From Streptomyces sp. DvalAA-14 (GTDB taxonomy: Bacteria; Actinomycetota; Actinomycetes; Streptomycetales; Streptomycetaceae), in NCBI RefSeq assembly GCF_900091855.1, contig NZ_FMCH01000012.1, forward strand, positions 1 through 39,782: a DNA stretch of 39,782 nt, in the 5' to 3' direction. Shown one piece after another: positions 15,664 to 23,539 of this stretch (positions are counted from its first letter, which is position 1; each line of letters begins with the position of its first letter). A model generated the notes under the pieces. That model made no database searches and was not told where the DNA came from. It was given only the letters and a program-made list of their open reading frames with translations. The translations under genes and the position numbers were made by a program.

Positions 15664-17121
15664 TCAGGACACGGCGCCGGCGGGTGGCCGGCCGACCGCC
15701 GGTTCCGTGCCGCCGGGCGGGCGCTGCTCGGGGATCGCCGTCTCGGCGGACCCGGCGCCGGGTCGCAGAAGCCCTGCGGCCCGACTGGCGGCCCAGATCA
15801 GAAATCCGGTGGGCAGGAAGACCGAGTCGGCGGCGATCATCGCGAGTGAGAAGAAGGGCAGGCCCAGCACGATGGCGATCGAGGCGTGCTCCAGCATCAT
15901 CAGGCAGAGCAGCACGTTCTTCACCCGCCGGTTGAACAGGGTGAAGGGGAAGGCGACCTGGACGATGACGGTGCCGTAGGTGATCAGCATGACCATGATC
16001 GCGCTGCCGGCCAGGGCGTGCGACAGGGCGGGCCAAGGGGTGAAGTCGTCCAGGTGGAGCGGGTAGTAGAGCGCGGTGCCGTCTTGCCAGCGGCTGCCCT
16101 GGATCTTGTACCAGCCGGCCGTGGAGTAGATGAGGCAGACCTCGGCGGCGATGACGAGCATGGCGCCGTTGTGGACGATGTTGCCCATGATGTCGAGCAC
16201 GCTGCGGGGCTCGCCGGGGGCGTAGCGTCGCACCGCCCACCAGACAGCCTGGCCTGCCCAGCAGGCCCAGAAGATCACCGCCCATCCGGTGCTGAGTTTG
16301 CCGGCGAGGCAGGCGGCGATCAGGGCGGCGCCGAGCACCGCCCACAGCGCGATACCGATGGGGTCGGCGAACCTCGGGGCGCTCTCGGCCCTCTCGCCGC
16401 GCTCGGCCTGCTCCGCCCTTTCGGCCTGCTCGGCCTGCTCGGCCTTTTCGGCGCGGCCCTCCTGCCGCAGGGCCCAGCGGCGGTCGAGGGACCAGACCCG
16501 TCCGCAGCGGGTGAAGGCGAGGTAGATGGCCATGATGTGCACGACGTTGTCGCCACCGTCGCCCACGAAGACGCTGCGGTTCTGCAGGGACAGCACGCCG
16601 ACCATGAACAGCAGCGCGGACGTCCGGGTCCGCCAGCCCAGCAGCAGCGTCACGCTCGCCGCGATCGCCAGCGCGTAGACCAGTTCGAACCAGGCGCGGC
16701 TGTCGCTCCACATCAGCACGCTGAAGGCGTGATTGCCCGCGATGAGTCGCTTGGCCAGGTCGAAGCCCCAGGGGCTGTCCGGACCGTAGAGCTCGTCGCG
16801 GTGCGGGAATTCGCGCAGCAGGTACAGCAGCCAGGTCAGCGAGAACCCGATCCGCACGATCGCGCTCTGGTAGGGGCCCAGGACGTTCTCGCAGGCCCGG
16901 CGCAGACCGCGGGCTATCGAGCGGTCCAGACCGGCCCCGAAGGAGGCGAACGGGGAGTCGGCCGCCGGGGCGGGGACCGCTCGGGAGCCGGCGCCGGACG
17001 CGGAGGCGGCACCGGAACCGGCACCGTAACCGGCACCGGAGCCAGCGTCCGATCGGGCTTCGGATCCGCCGTCCGATCCGGCGTCGTCGGCGGCGGCGCG
17101 GCTGTGCGGGGTGGCGCTCAT
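15664..17121 (-). CDS. HTTM-domain integral membrane protein
   Basis: A 485-residue membrane protein of the HTTM family (horizontally transferred transmembrane domain, related to the membrane part of vitamin K-dependent gamma-glutamyl carboxylase). Recognisable pieces are SAIVRIGFSLTWLLYLLREFPHRDELYGPDSPWGFDLA, VTLLLGWRTRTSALLFMVGVLSLQNRSVFVGDGGDNVVHIMAIYLAF and YSTAGWYKIQGSRWQDGTALYYPL, with several hydrophobic helices. The N-terminal 55 residues are Gly/Ala/Ser repeats (GSGAGYGAGSGAAS). A loop at about 195-225 is a run of imperfect AE(K/R/Q)-type repeats (AEKAEQAEQAERAEQ). The ATG at 17121 overlaps the stop of the DUF5819 gene (ATGA) and has AGGAG upstream. The true reaction is unknown; most bacterial HTTM proteins are uncharacterised. 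Confidence 0.88.
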   Translation of the reverse strand: MSATPHSRAAADDAGSDGGSEARSDAGSGAGYGAGSGAASASGAGSRAVPAPAADSPFASFGAGLDRSIARGLRRACENVLGPYQSAIVRIGFSLTWLLYLLREFPHRDELYGPDSPWGFDLAKRLIAGNHAFSVLMWSDSRAWFELVYALAIAASVTLLLGWRTRTSALLFMVGVLSLQNRSVFVGDGGDNVVHIMAIYLAFTRCGRVWSLDRRWALRQEGRAEKAEQAEQAERAEQAERGERAESAPRFADPIGIALWAVLGAALIAACLAGKLSTGWAVIFWACWAGQAVWWAVRRYAPGEPRSVLDIMGNIVHNGAMLVIAAEVCLIYSTAGWYKIQGSRWQDGTALYYPLHLDDFTPWPALSHALAGSAIMVMLITYGTVIVQVAFPFTLFNRRVKNVLLCLMMLEHASIAIVLGLPFFSLAMIAADSVFLPTGFLIWAASRAAGLLRPGAGSAETAIPEQRPPGGTEPAVGRPPAGAVS

Positions 17122-17783
17122 GAGGCGTTCTCCTGACCGGCCGACGCGGCGCTCACGGTCCACCAGGGCAGCGTCCGGTACTCGGCGCTCGAACTCGTCG
17201 CGCCCGCTGCCCAGGAGGGCTGCGGAACCTGGGTGGTGGCGGCGCGGGCCTGGATCCGGACGACGTCGCCGCCGTCCAGCCGCGAGCCGAAACGGTCCTG
17301 CAGGATGCGTTGCAGGTAGTCGCGGCTCATGTCGCTGCGATCGCCCGCGTTGGGCTGCTCCTGCTGGTCGTGGGTGTCGGTGTAGAAGCCCCAGGCGCGG
17401 CGGAGTTCGTTCTGCTGGGTGTGACTGGGCAGCGGATCGTGCCGCATGGCGGCGATGTCCATGCCGGTCATGTCCACCCAGCCGGTGGTCTTGAGTGCGC
17501 CGCCCGGCTGGCGGACCTCGGCACGCGCCTCGACGTGGATGTTCTGCTGCAGCGGGTCGGGGGCGAACAGCTTCCAGTTCTGCTCGAACTCCGGATAGAT
17601 GTAGTCGCTGACCGCCGCCGCGTGCTCCTTGCTGAGTGTGTTCGAGGGGGCGACATGCAGGAACACCATGGCGAGGTGCAACAGAGCGGCCACGCTGACG
17701 ACGCCGACCGTCACCGCCACGGCTATGCGCCCGGGCAGCGAGAGTGCCGCCACCCGGGGCGGCGGCCCTTGCATTGACTCCAT
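17118..17783 (-). CDS. DUF5819 family membrane-anchored protein
   Basis: A 221-residue protein with one N-terminal transmembrane segment (about 15-40, IAVAVTVGVVSVAALLHLAMVFLHV), followed by a predicted extracytoplasmic domain containing the family pattern YIYPEFEQNWKLFAPDPLQQNIHVEARAEV. I recognise this as DUF5819, regularly encoded next to an HTTM gene in actinomycetes. The NWKLFAP(D/N)P phrase also recurs in other proteins paired with HTTM domains, so the two probably form one membrane unit (inference). The ATG at 17783 is preceded by GGAG at a 6-bp spacing; an ATG at 17774 is an alternative. It is translationally coupled to the HTTM gene and divergent from paaA. Confidence 0.82.
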   Translation of the reverse strand: MESMQGPPPRVAALSLPGRIAVAVTVGVVSVAALLHLAMVFLHVAPSNTLSKEHAAAVSDYIYPEFEQNWKLFAPDPLQQNIHVEARAEVRQPGGALKTTGWVDMTGMDIAAMRHDPLPSHTQQNELRRAWGFYTDTHDQQEQPNAGDRSDMSRDYLQRILQDRFGSRLDGGDVVRIQARAATTQVPQPSWAAGATSSSAEYRTLPWWTVSAASAGQENAS

Positions 17784-17868
17784 CGTTTCTCCGATCTCGC
17801 CAGCTGCTCGGGCCCTGCTGCCGCGCAGCACGCTACCCACCCGGGGGCCCGGCGGTGACCTTACCGAG

Positions 17869-17880
17869 TTATCCACAGGC
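17869..17880 (+). promoter_or_regulatory. TTATCCACAGGC element upstream of paaA
   Basis: TTATCCACAGGC reads toward paaA and begins 60 bp before the operator. TTATCCACA is the E. coli DnaA-box consensus and is allowed by the Streptomyces one. It differs by one base from the elements at 10066 and 12959. Confidence 0.4.
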
Positions 17881-17891
17881 TGAGGAACGGC

Positions 17892-17921
17892 TTGACACCC
17901 GCCTCTTGCGCGCTCGACCAT
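17892..17921 (+). promoter_or_regulatory. Likely paaA operon promoter
   Basis: TTGACA (17892-17897) is a perfect -35 box; GACCAT (17916-17921), 18 bp on, is a weak -10. The operator starts 8 bp downstream, so it would cover the transcription start. Inferred from sequence only. Confidence 0.5.
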
Positions 17922-17928
17922 GGAGTGA

Positions 17929-17942
17929 ACCGAACGATCGGT
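17929..17942. promoter_or_regulatory. PaaR-type operator of the paaABCDE operon
   Basis: ACCG-AACGAT-CGGT matches the reported Corynebacterium PaaR core ACCGNNCGNNCGGT at every fixed position. It is followed by two further CGGT repeats (to about 17951), which may extend the site. It lies over the likely transcription start of paaA. Confidence 0.75.
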
Positions 17943-17978
17943 CGGTCGGTTGATTCAGGTGAGTGAGAGGAAGGTCCG

Positions 17979-18953
17979 ATGACGACCACGGCGCAGCCCC
18001 CGGCGACCGCAGCGGCGGCGGACCAGGACGCGATGACAGCGGCCTTCGACGACGCGGTGGCCGCCGATCTCAGGATCGAGCCCCGCGACTGGATGCCGGA
18101 CGCGTATCGCGCCACGCTCATCCGCCAGATGGCCCAGCACGCCCACTCGGAGATCATCGGCATGCAGCCGGAGGCCAACTGGATCAGCCGGGCGCCCTCA
18201 CTGCGCCGCAAGGCGATCTTGATGGCCAAGGTGCAGGACGAGGCGGGACACGGCCTCTACCTCTACAGCGCCGCCGAAACACTGGGGGTGAGCCGGGACG
18301 AGTTGCTGGACAAGCTGCACGCCGGCCGCCAGCGGTACTCCTCGATCTTCAACTACCCGACCCTCACCTGGGCGGACGTCGGCGCAGTCGGCTGGCTGGT
18401 GGACGGCGCCGCCATCACCAACCAGGTCCCGCTGTGCCGCTGTTCCTACGGGCCGTACGCACGCGCCATGGTGCGGATCTGCAAGGAGGAGTCCTTCCAC
18501 CAGCGGCAGGGATACGAACTGCTGCTCGCGCTGAGCCGGGGCACCCCCGCCCAGCACGCCATGGCCCAGGACGCGGTGAACCGCTGGTGGTGGCCCTCGC
18601 TGATGATGTTCGGCCCGCCGGACGACGAGTCGGCGCACTCCGAGCAGTCAATGACCTGGAAGATCAAGCGCCACTCCAACGACGAGTTGCGGCAGCGCTT
18701 CGTGGACATATGCGTCCCGCAGGCCGAGGTGCTGGGCCTGACCCTGCCCGACCCGGACCTGCGGTGGAACGAGGCACGGGGCGCCCACGACTACGGGGCC
18801 ATCGACTGGAGCGAGTTCCAGGAAGTGCTGCGCGGCAACGGCCCCTGCAACGACCAGCGGCTGGAGCGCCGTCGAACCGCACACGACGAAGGCGCCTGGG
18901 TACGGGACGCGGGCGTCGCCTACGCGGCCAAGCACAAGGAGGCCCAGCGATGA
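17979..18953 (+). CDS. paaA: Phenylacetyl-CoA 1,2-epoxidase subunit PaaA (catalytic diiron subunit)
   Basis: PaaA is the catalytic diiron subunit of the multicomponent monooxygenase that converts phenylacetyl-CoA to its ring-1,2-epoxide with O2 and electrons from PaaE. The 324-residue protein has the ExxH metal-ligand motifs DEAGHGLY (E88, H91) and KEESFHQRQ (E171, H174) in a ferritin-like helical fold. Strong family phrases include [34 protein letters not shown] and [19 protein letters not shown]. The ATG at 17979 follows GAGAGGAAGG at a good distance. It is the first of five tightly packed genes and ends by overlapping paaB (ATGA). Confidence 0.97.
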   Translation: MTTTAQPPATAAAADQDAMTAAFDDAVAADLRIEPRDWMPDAYRATLIRQMAQHAHSEIIGMQPEANWISRAPSLRRKAILMAKVQDEAGHGLYLYSAAETLGVSRDELLDKLHAGRQRYSSIFNYPTLTWADVGAVGWLVDGAAITNQVPLCRCSYGPYARAMVRICKEESFHQRQGYELLLALSRGTPAQHAMAQDAVNRWWWPSLMMFGPPDDESAHSEQSMTWKIKRHSNDELRQRFVDICVPQAEVLGLTLPDPDLRWNEARGAHDYGAIDWSEFQEVLRGNGPCNDQRLERRRTAHDEGAWVRDAGVAYAAKHKEAQR

Positions 18954-19258
18954 CCGGGGGACAGGACGAGCCGAGCGGCACCGAGTGGCCGCTGTGGGAA
19001 GTCTTCGTCCGCAGTCGGCGCGGGCTCAGCCACAGCCACGCGGGCAGTCTGCACGCACCCGACGCCGAGATGGCGCTGCGCAATGCCCGGGACCTGTACA
19101 CCCGGCGATCCGAGGGCGTCTCGATCTGGGTGGTGCCGTCCACAGCGGTGACGGCCTCCTCCCCCGACGAGAAGGACCCGTTCTTCGAGTCGTCGTCCGA
19201 CAAGCCCTACCGGCACCCGACCTTTTACGAGATCCCCGAAGGGGTGAAGCACCTGTGA
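18950..19258 (+). CDS. paaB: Phenylacetyl-CoA epoxidase subunit PaaB
   Basis: A 102-residue protein with the PaaB pattern [38 protein letters not shown] and IWVVPSTAV, ending in [17 protein letters not shown]. PaaB is a small subunit needed for epoxidase activity, thought to bridge PaaA-PaaC heterodimers. Length is normal (about 95-105 residues). The start overlaps the paaA stop and the end overlaps paaC (GTGA), which indicates stoichiometric, coupled translation. Confidence 0.96.
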   Translation: MTGGQDEPSGTEWPLWEVFVRSRRGLSHSHAGSLHAPDAEMALRNARDLYTRRSEGVSIWVVPSTAVTASSPDEKDPFFESSSDKPYRHPTFYEIPEGVKHL

Positions 19259-20049
19259 CCGCCACCGACACAACCGCGCCGACCCCTGGGACGCCCAGCA
19301 CCCAGGCGGTCGACTCCTCGCCGACCCCCGCGCTGACGGGGCCGGCCGCTGCCGCCGCGCGCGCCCTCGGCGACGACGCCCTGGTGCTCGCCCAGCGACT
19401 GGGGGAGTGGGCCGGAAACGCGCCTGTGCTGGAGGAGGACGTCGCCCTCACCAACATCGCCCTCGATCTGCTCGGCCAGGCCCGCACCCTGCTGTCGCTG
19501 ACCGGTGACGAGGACGAGCTGGCTTTCCTCCGCGAGGAGCACGAGTTCCGCAACGTGCAGCTGGTGGAGCGGCCCAATGGGGACTTCGCCGAGACCATCG
19601 CCCGCCAGCTGTACTTCTCCGTCTACCAGGAGCTGCTCTACGCCGGGCTGGCCTCATCCGGCGGCGAGCTGGCGCCCCTGGCGGCGAAGGCCGTCAAGGA
19701 GGTCGCCTACCACCGGGACCACGCCGAGCAGTGGACGCTGCGACTCGGTGACGGAACCGAGGAGAGTCACCGCCGGATGCAGGGGGCCCTGGACGGGCTG
19801 TGGCGCTACACCGGCGAGCTGTTCAACCCGCTGGACGGCCTCGCCATCGACCCGCCCGCGCTGCGCGAGCGCTGGCTGGAGCACGTGACGGCGACGGTCG
19901 GGCGGGCGACCCTGACGATGCCGCAGGGCCGCGACCGCACACCGTGGTCGGCCGGGGCGGGCCGGCAGGGGGTCCACACGGAGCCGTTCGGGCGGCTGCT
20001 TGCCGAGATGCAGTATCTGCACCGTGCCCACCCGGGGGCGTCATGGTGA
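19255..20049 (+). CDS. paaC: Phenylacetyl-CoA epoxidase structural subunit PaaC
   Basis: PaaC is the non-catalytic ferritin-like partner of PaaA that shapes the epoxidase core. The 264-residue protein has the family phrases LVLAQRLGEWAGNAPVLEEDVALTNIALDLLGQAR, EHEFRNVQLVERPNGDFAETIARQLYFS and KAVKEVAYHRDHAEQWTLRLGDGTEESHRRM. The first 45 residues (TDTTAPTPGTPSTQAVDSSPTPALTGP) are a Thr/Pro/Ala-rich extension. The GTG at 19255 overlaps the paaB stop (GTGA), which supports this start; an internal start near the conserved region is possible. It overlaps paaD by 7 bp. Confidence 0.95.
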   Translation: MTATDTTAPTPGTPSTQAVDSSPTPALTGPAAAAARALGDDALVLAQRLGEWAGNAPVLEEDVALTNIALDLLGQARTLLSLTGDEDELAFLREEHEFRNVQLVERPNGDFAETIARQLYFSVYQELLYAGLASSGGELAPLAAKAVKEVAYHRDHAEQWTLRLGDGTEESHRRMQGALDGLWRYTGELFNPLDGLAIDPPALRERWLEHVTATVGRATLTMPQGRDRTPWSAGAGRQGVHTEPFGRLLAEMQYLHRAHPGASW

Positions 20050-20579
20050 CCGCCGAAGCGACCGCACTGGAGCAGGAGCTGCTGCGGCTGGCCGGCGCCG
20101 TGCCCGACCCCGAGCTGCCGGTGATCTCGCTGGCCGAGCTCGGCGTGCTGCGCGGTCTGCGGGTCATCGGCCCCGGGCGGGTGACCGTGGAGCTGACCCC
20201 GACCTGGACAGCCTGCCCGGCCATCGACACCATGGCCGCGGACGTGACCGATGTACTGAGGGCGCACGGCGTGTCCGAGGTGGAAGTGCGCACGGTGCTC
20301 GCCCCGGCCTGGTCCACCGACGCGATCAGCCCGGAGGGCCGCCGCAAGCTCGCGGAAGCCGGAGTGGCACCGCCCCGCCACCTCCCGGCCGGCCCGGCCT
20401 CCCCCGACGGACCTGCCGGCGCCGGCCCCGGCCCGGTGGCCGTCGACCTGGCGATCCGCTGCCCGCACTGCGGCTCGACGGACACCCGGCTGCTGAGCCG
20501 CTTCTCCTCGACCGCCTGCAAGGCACTGCGGCGCTGCGAGTCCTGCCGCGAGCCGTTCGACCACTTCAAGGAGGTGTGA
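20043..20579 (+). CDS. paaD: PaaD, MIP18/DUF59-type maturation factor of the epoxidase
   Basis: PaaD belongs to the MIP18 (DUF59) family and is thought to help assemble iron centres of the phenylacetyl-CoA epoxidase. The 178-residue protein has the DUF59 domain (about 10-90) with AVPDPELPVISLAELGVLRGL and VELTPTWTACPAIDTMAADV, where the conserved Cys sits in TACP. A Pro/Gly/Ala linker follows (about 115-135), then a C-terminal zinc ribbon CPHC ... CESC and the family ending FDHFKEV. The ATG at 20043 overlaps the end of paaC. Its stop abuts the paaE start (TGAATG). Confidence 0.94.
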   Translation: MVTAEATALEQELLRLAGAVPDPELPVISLAELGVLRGLRVIGPGRVTVELTPTWTACPAIDTMAADVTDVLRAHGVSEVEVRTVLAPAWSTDAISPEGRRKLAEAGVAPPRHLPAGPASPDGPAGAGPGPVAVDLAIRCPHCGSTDTRLLSRFSSTACKALRRCESCREPFDHFKEV

Positions 20580-21707
20580 ATGTTCCATCCGCTCCGGGTG
20601 GCGGAGGTCCGCCCCCTCACGGACGACTCGGTGACCATCTCCTTCGAGGTCCCCGAGGAGCTGCGCGCCGCGTATCGCTACCGGCCGGGTCAGCACATCG
20701 CCATCCGCCGACAGGTGGCGGGCGCCGAAGTCAGGCGGACGTACTCGCTGTGCGACCCGGTGCCGGCCGACCTGCTGCCGGCCGGGCCGGAGGCAGTGCC
20801 GGGCTCCGGCCCCGGCGACGGGCCGGACTCCGGGCCGCGGCGGCTGCGGGTCGGGGTGCGCCTGGTGGAGGACGGTGAGTTCTCCACCTACGCGCTCAAG
20901 GAACTGCTCACCGGGCACGTGCTGGACGTGATGACCCCGGCAGGACGGTTCGTTCTGGAGCCACGGCCCGGGCGGTTCGCCGCGGTGGTCGGCGGCAGCG
21001 GCATCACCCCGGTGCTGTCACAGATCGGCACGGTACTGGCCCGGGAGCCGAGAGCAACCTTCTGCCTGATCCGCAGTGACCGCACGGCCGCGTCCACGAT
21101 GTTCCTGGAGGAGGTCGCGGACCTGAAGGACCGCTGGCCGGACCGCTTCCACCTGGTGTCCGCACTGTCCCGGGAAGAGCAGCAGGCGGGGCTGCCGTCG
21201 GGCCGCCTCGACGCCGAGCGGCTCACCGCGCTGCTTCCGGCGCTGCTCCCGGTGCTCGCGGTGGACGGTTGGTATCTGTGCGGGCCACTGGGCCTGGTCA
21301 GCGCTGCCGAGCACGCGCTGCGCACCTTGGGCGTACCCCGCTCCCGGGTGCATCAGGAGATCTTCCATGTGGACGAGGTGGCGGCCGAAGCCCCGGCGGG
21401 ACCGACGGCGGCGGCGGGGCCGATGTCCGGCGGCGCCACCGTACGGGCGACGCTTGACGGCCGCGGCGGCAGCTGGCCGTCGGCGGGCGAGGAATCCGTC
21501 CTGGAGACGGTGCTGCGCAACCGGTCGGACGCCCCGTACGCCTGCAAGGGCGGAGTGTGCGGAACCTGCCGGGCGAAGCTGGTGTCGGGCGAGGTGCGGA
21601 TGGACCGCAACTTCGCGCTGGAGCCGGAGGAGACGGAGGCCGGCTATGTGCTGGCGTGCCAGTCGCACCCGCTGACGCCGGTCGTCGAGGTCGACTTCGA
21701 CGCCTGA
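20580..21707 (+). CDS. paaE: PaaE, NADPH-dependent reductase of the phenylacetyl-CoA epoxidase
   Basis: PaaE passes electrons from NADPH through FAD and a [2Fe-2S] cluster to the PaaA diiron site. The 375-residue protein has three parts: an FAD-binding domain with YRPGQHI and RRTYSLCDPV (about 35-65), an NAD(P)-binding domain with VVGGSGITPVLSQIG (about 138-152) and LCGPLGLVSAAEHAL, and a plant-type ferredoxin domain with cysteines in CKGGVCGTCRAK (from about 321) and LACQSHP. A Gly/Pro-rich insert of about 20 residues (about 67-85, AGPEAVPGSGPGDGPDSGP) interrupts the FAD domain between conserved strands. The ATG directly follows the paaD stop with AAGGAGGTG as ribosome-binding site. Last gene of the operon. 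Confidence 0.95.
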   Translation: MFHPLRVAEVRPLTDDSVTISFEVPEELRAAYRYRPGQHIAIRRQVAGAEVRRTYSLCDPVPADLLPAGPEAVPGSGPGDGPDSGPRRLRVGVRLVEDGEFSTYALKELLTGHVLDVMTPAGRFVLEPRPGRFAAVVGGSGITPVLSQIGTVLAREPRATFCLIRSDRTAASTMFLEEVADLKDRWPDRFHLVSALSREEQQAGLPSGRLDAERLTALLPALLPVLAVDGWYLCGPLGLVSAAEHALRTLGVPRSRVHQEIFHVDEVAAEAPAGPTAAAGPMSGGATVRATLDGRGGSWPSAGEESVLETVLRNRSDAPYACKGGVCGTCRAKLVSGEVRMDRNFALEPEETEAGYVLACQSHPLTPVVEVDFDA

Positions 21708-21801
21708 TCAGCCGGCTCAGCCAGATCAGCCAGATCGTCACCGGCCCGCCCCCGACGACCGCGCCAGCGAGTCCCGACGAGGCGAATCGGAGTGGACGGA
21801 C

Positions 21802-22134
21802 TCACAGGACGTAGCCCTCGGCGCCGTTGTCGTCCACCACCGGTCGGCCGCCGGCTTCCCAGTCGAGCATGCCGCCGCTGACGTTCACAGCGTCGACGCC
21901 CTGCGCGATGAGGTACTGGGTGACCTGGGCCGAGCGTCCGCCGACCCGGCACACCACGTGGACGCGGCCGCCCTCGGGCACCTCCGCCATCCGCGAGACG
22001 ACCTCACCCATGGGGATGTGCACGGCGCCGTCGGCATGCCCCGCGGCCCACTCGTCGTTCTCCCGGACGTCCAGCAGGATCGCGTCGGCCGGTACGGCGG
22101 CGGCATCCACCGCGGGCAGCTGGGAGCGGAACAT
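21802..22134 (-). CDS. Single-domain rhodanese-like sulfurtransferase
   Basis: A 110-residue single rhodanese domain, predicted to carry a persulfide on its active-site cysteine. The catalytic loop is CRVGGRSAQ (about residues 62-70), the usual CxxGxRS form. Other marks are ILLDVRENDEWAAGHADGAVHIPMGEV and the C-terminal GGMLDWEAGGRPV. Length and layout match stand-alone, cytosolic, GlpE-like rhodaneses. The ATG at 22134 has AGGAGG 10 bp upstream. It converges on paaE with a 94-bp gap in which I see no strong hairpin. The sulfur acceptor is unknown. Confidence 0.9.
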   Translation of the reverse strand: MFRSQLPAVDAAAVPADAILLDVRENDEWAAGHADGAVHIPMGEVVSRMAEVPEGGRVHVVCRVGGRSAQVTQYLIAQGVDAVNVSGGMLDWEAGGRPVVDDNGAEGYVL

Positions 22135-22300
22135 AGGGCGCGGCCTCCTGGGTCACGAAGGGTGCGGCGGCCCGCGCGGGGCGCGGACCACACAGGGAAT
22201 GGGGAAAAGCTACCTCAGCGGCCCGTGGTCCTCGCCGCGGAGCCGCACGACAACCCGCTGGGACCCCCGCTACGACCGCCGGCCGGCCGACGGCGAGCGC

Positions 22301-23119
22301 TCAGCCGCCGGATGCCTGGTGGACGAGATCGGCAAGCCGGGCCTCACGCTGGGCGACCTGGGTGAGGAGCTGCTCGGCGATCTCGTTGAGCAACGCGTCC
22401 GGGTCGTCGGGGGCCAGCCCCATCATCTGCCCGATCGCGCTGTCGGCCAGCTCGGCAGCAGTCGCAGCCAGCTTCTCCTTGCGCTCGGCGAGCCATTCCA
22501 GCCGGGCGTACAGCACCTCGGCCTCGCCCGGAAGTTCCTCCTCCGGCACCGGCCCGGCGTCCCACTCCTCGGCCAGGGCGCGGAGCAGGTCCTCGTCGGC
22601 GTAGGCGTAGGCCTCATTGACCCGGGCGATGAAGGTGCTGCGACGCTCCTTCTCGGCTTCGTCCTGGGCGAGGTCGGGGTGGGCCTTGCGGGCGAGCTCC
22701 CGGTAGAGGCGCTGGGCCTCCTTGCCCGGCCTGACGCGGCGTGGCGGGTTGGGGTCCTCCACCGGCCGCACGCCGTCCGAGCCCAGCAGCCCGCCGAAGA
22801 GCTCCTCCACCCCCGGCATCGGCATCACCAGGGCCCTGGCCTCCCAGGCCCGCTCGATGTCCGCGCGGTCACCGCTGTGCGCCGCGACAGCCTCCGCGAT
22901 CAGCGCGTCCAGCTCGTCCAGCCGGGCGTACATCGGGCCGAGACGCTGGTGGTGCAGTCGGGAGAAGTTCTCCACCTCGACCCGGTAGGTCTCCACCGCG
23001 ATCTCGAACTCGATGAGGGCCTGCTCGGCCGCACGCACCGCCTTCGCCAGCCGGTCCTCGGCGCCCGGCGCGGGCGCGGAGGCGGCAGCGGAGGATTCGG
23101 TGTCGGAGGTGTTCGTCAC
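22301..23119 (-). CDS. J-domain (DnaJ-like) protein
   Basis: A 272-residue protein with a J-domain-like segment at about 140-195: AQRLYRELARKAHPDLAQDEAEKERRSTFIARVNEAYAYAD. It contains the HPD motif that stimulates the ATPase of Hsp70 (DnaK). The zinc-finger and C-terminal domains of true DnaJ are absent. The rest is predicted to be largely helical and coiled (AEQALIEFEIAVETYRVEVENFSRL near the N-terminus; ARLEWLAERKEKLAATAAEL near the C-terminus). The GTG at 23119 (N-terminus TNTSDTESSAA) has only a weak ribosome-binding site. The client and the DnaK partner are unknown. A parS-like palindrome lies 166 bp upstream. Confidence 0.85.
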   Translation of the reverse strand: MTNTSDTESSAAASAPAPGAEDRLAKAVRAAEQALIEFEIAVETYRVEVENFSRLHHQRLGPMYARLDELDALIAEAVAAHSGDRADIERAWEARALVMPMPGVEELFGGLLGSDGVRPVEDPNPPRRVRPGKEAQRLYRELARKAHPDLAQDEAEKERRSTFIARVNEAYAYADEDLLRALAEEWDAGPVPEEELPGEAEVLYARLEWLAERKEKLAATAAELADSAIGQMMGLAPDDPDALLNEIAEQLLTQVAQREARLADLVHQASGG

Positions 23120-23539
23120 TCGGACAGCCTAGGCCCTGCACGGCCAGAACCCCTCAAACGCCGAGCCCGGGGACGGGCGAGCGCCCGACCAGGCAGGTCA
23201 GCGGCCGTCCACCGCGCCATCCGGCGACCCCGAGCCGACGACCAGCGGCGTGAATTCGTCACGAGGCGCAATCCCGCATATGCCGCATGTTCCACGTGGA
23301 ACATGCCCCGGCACGGATACGCGGCCACTCCGCTCCCCCACTGCTCCTCAGATGTCATGGAGGTCAGTCGGGCAATGGCGGCTGCTGACAGGGCGTCGGC
23401 GTCAGCGGACTTCCCGTCACCCTCCCACCGCCGAGGGGCAATCCGGCAATTCGGTCGACTCCGCCCACGATTTCGTGCTTGCCTTGAGTCCGGACCCTAC
23501 TCAGCACCCTACTCAGCGCCGAACCGCAGGTGCACGACG
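23120..23539. other. 420-bp intergenic region
   Basis: This gap between two divergent genes holds the parS-like palindrome and, at 23495-23518, a perfect tandem 12-bp repeat (ACCCTACTCAGC twice). TTGAGT at 23485-23490 with CCTACT 18 bp on could be the phosphatase promoter. The frame of the downstream gene stays open through the gap, but its composition there is not protein-like. Confidence 0.5.
23285..23306. other. parS-like ParB-binding site
   Basis: A perfect 22-bp palindrome whose centre TGTTCCACGTGGAACA (23288-23303) matches the parS consensus GTTTCACGTGAAAC with one symmetric change per arm (C for T). Streptomyces chromosomes carry many parS sites clustered around oriC, bound by ParB for segregation. 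The site lies in the non-coding gap between the J-domain and phosphatase genes, as expected for parS. It is the only good copy I found in the window. Confidence 0.8.

Noticed and set aside
21827-23539. A long plus-strand open frame upstream of the phosphatase gene that could make it a 1534-residue protein.
   Set aside because: It runs antisense through the rhodanese and J-domain genes and across the parS gap; its composition is not protein-like and the real domains start only after about 23840.
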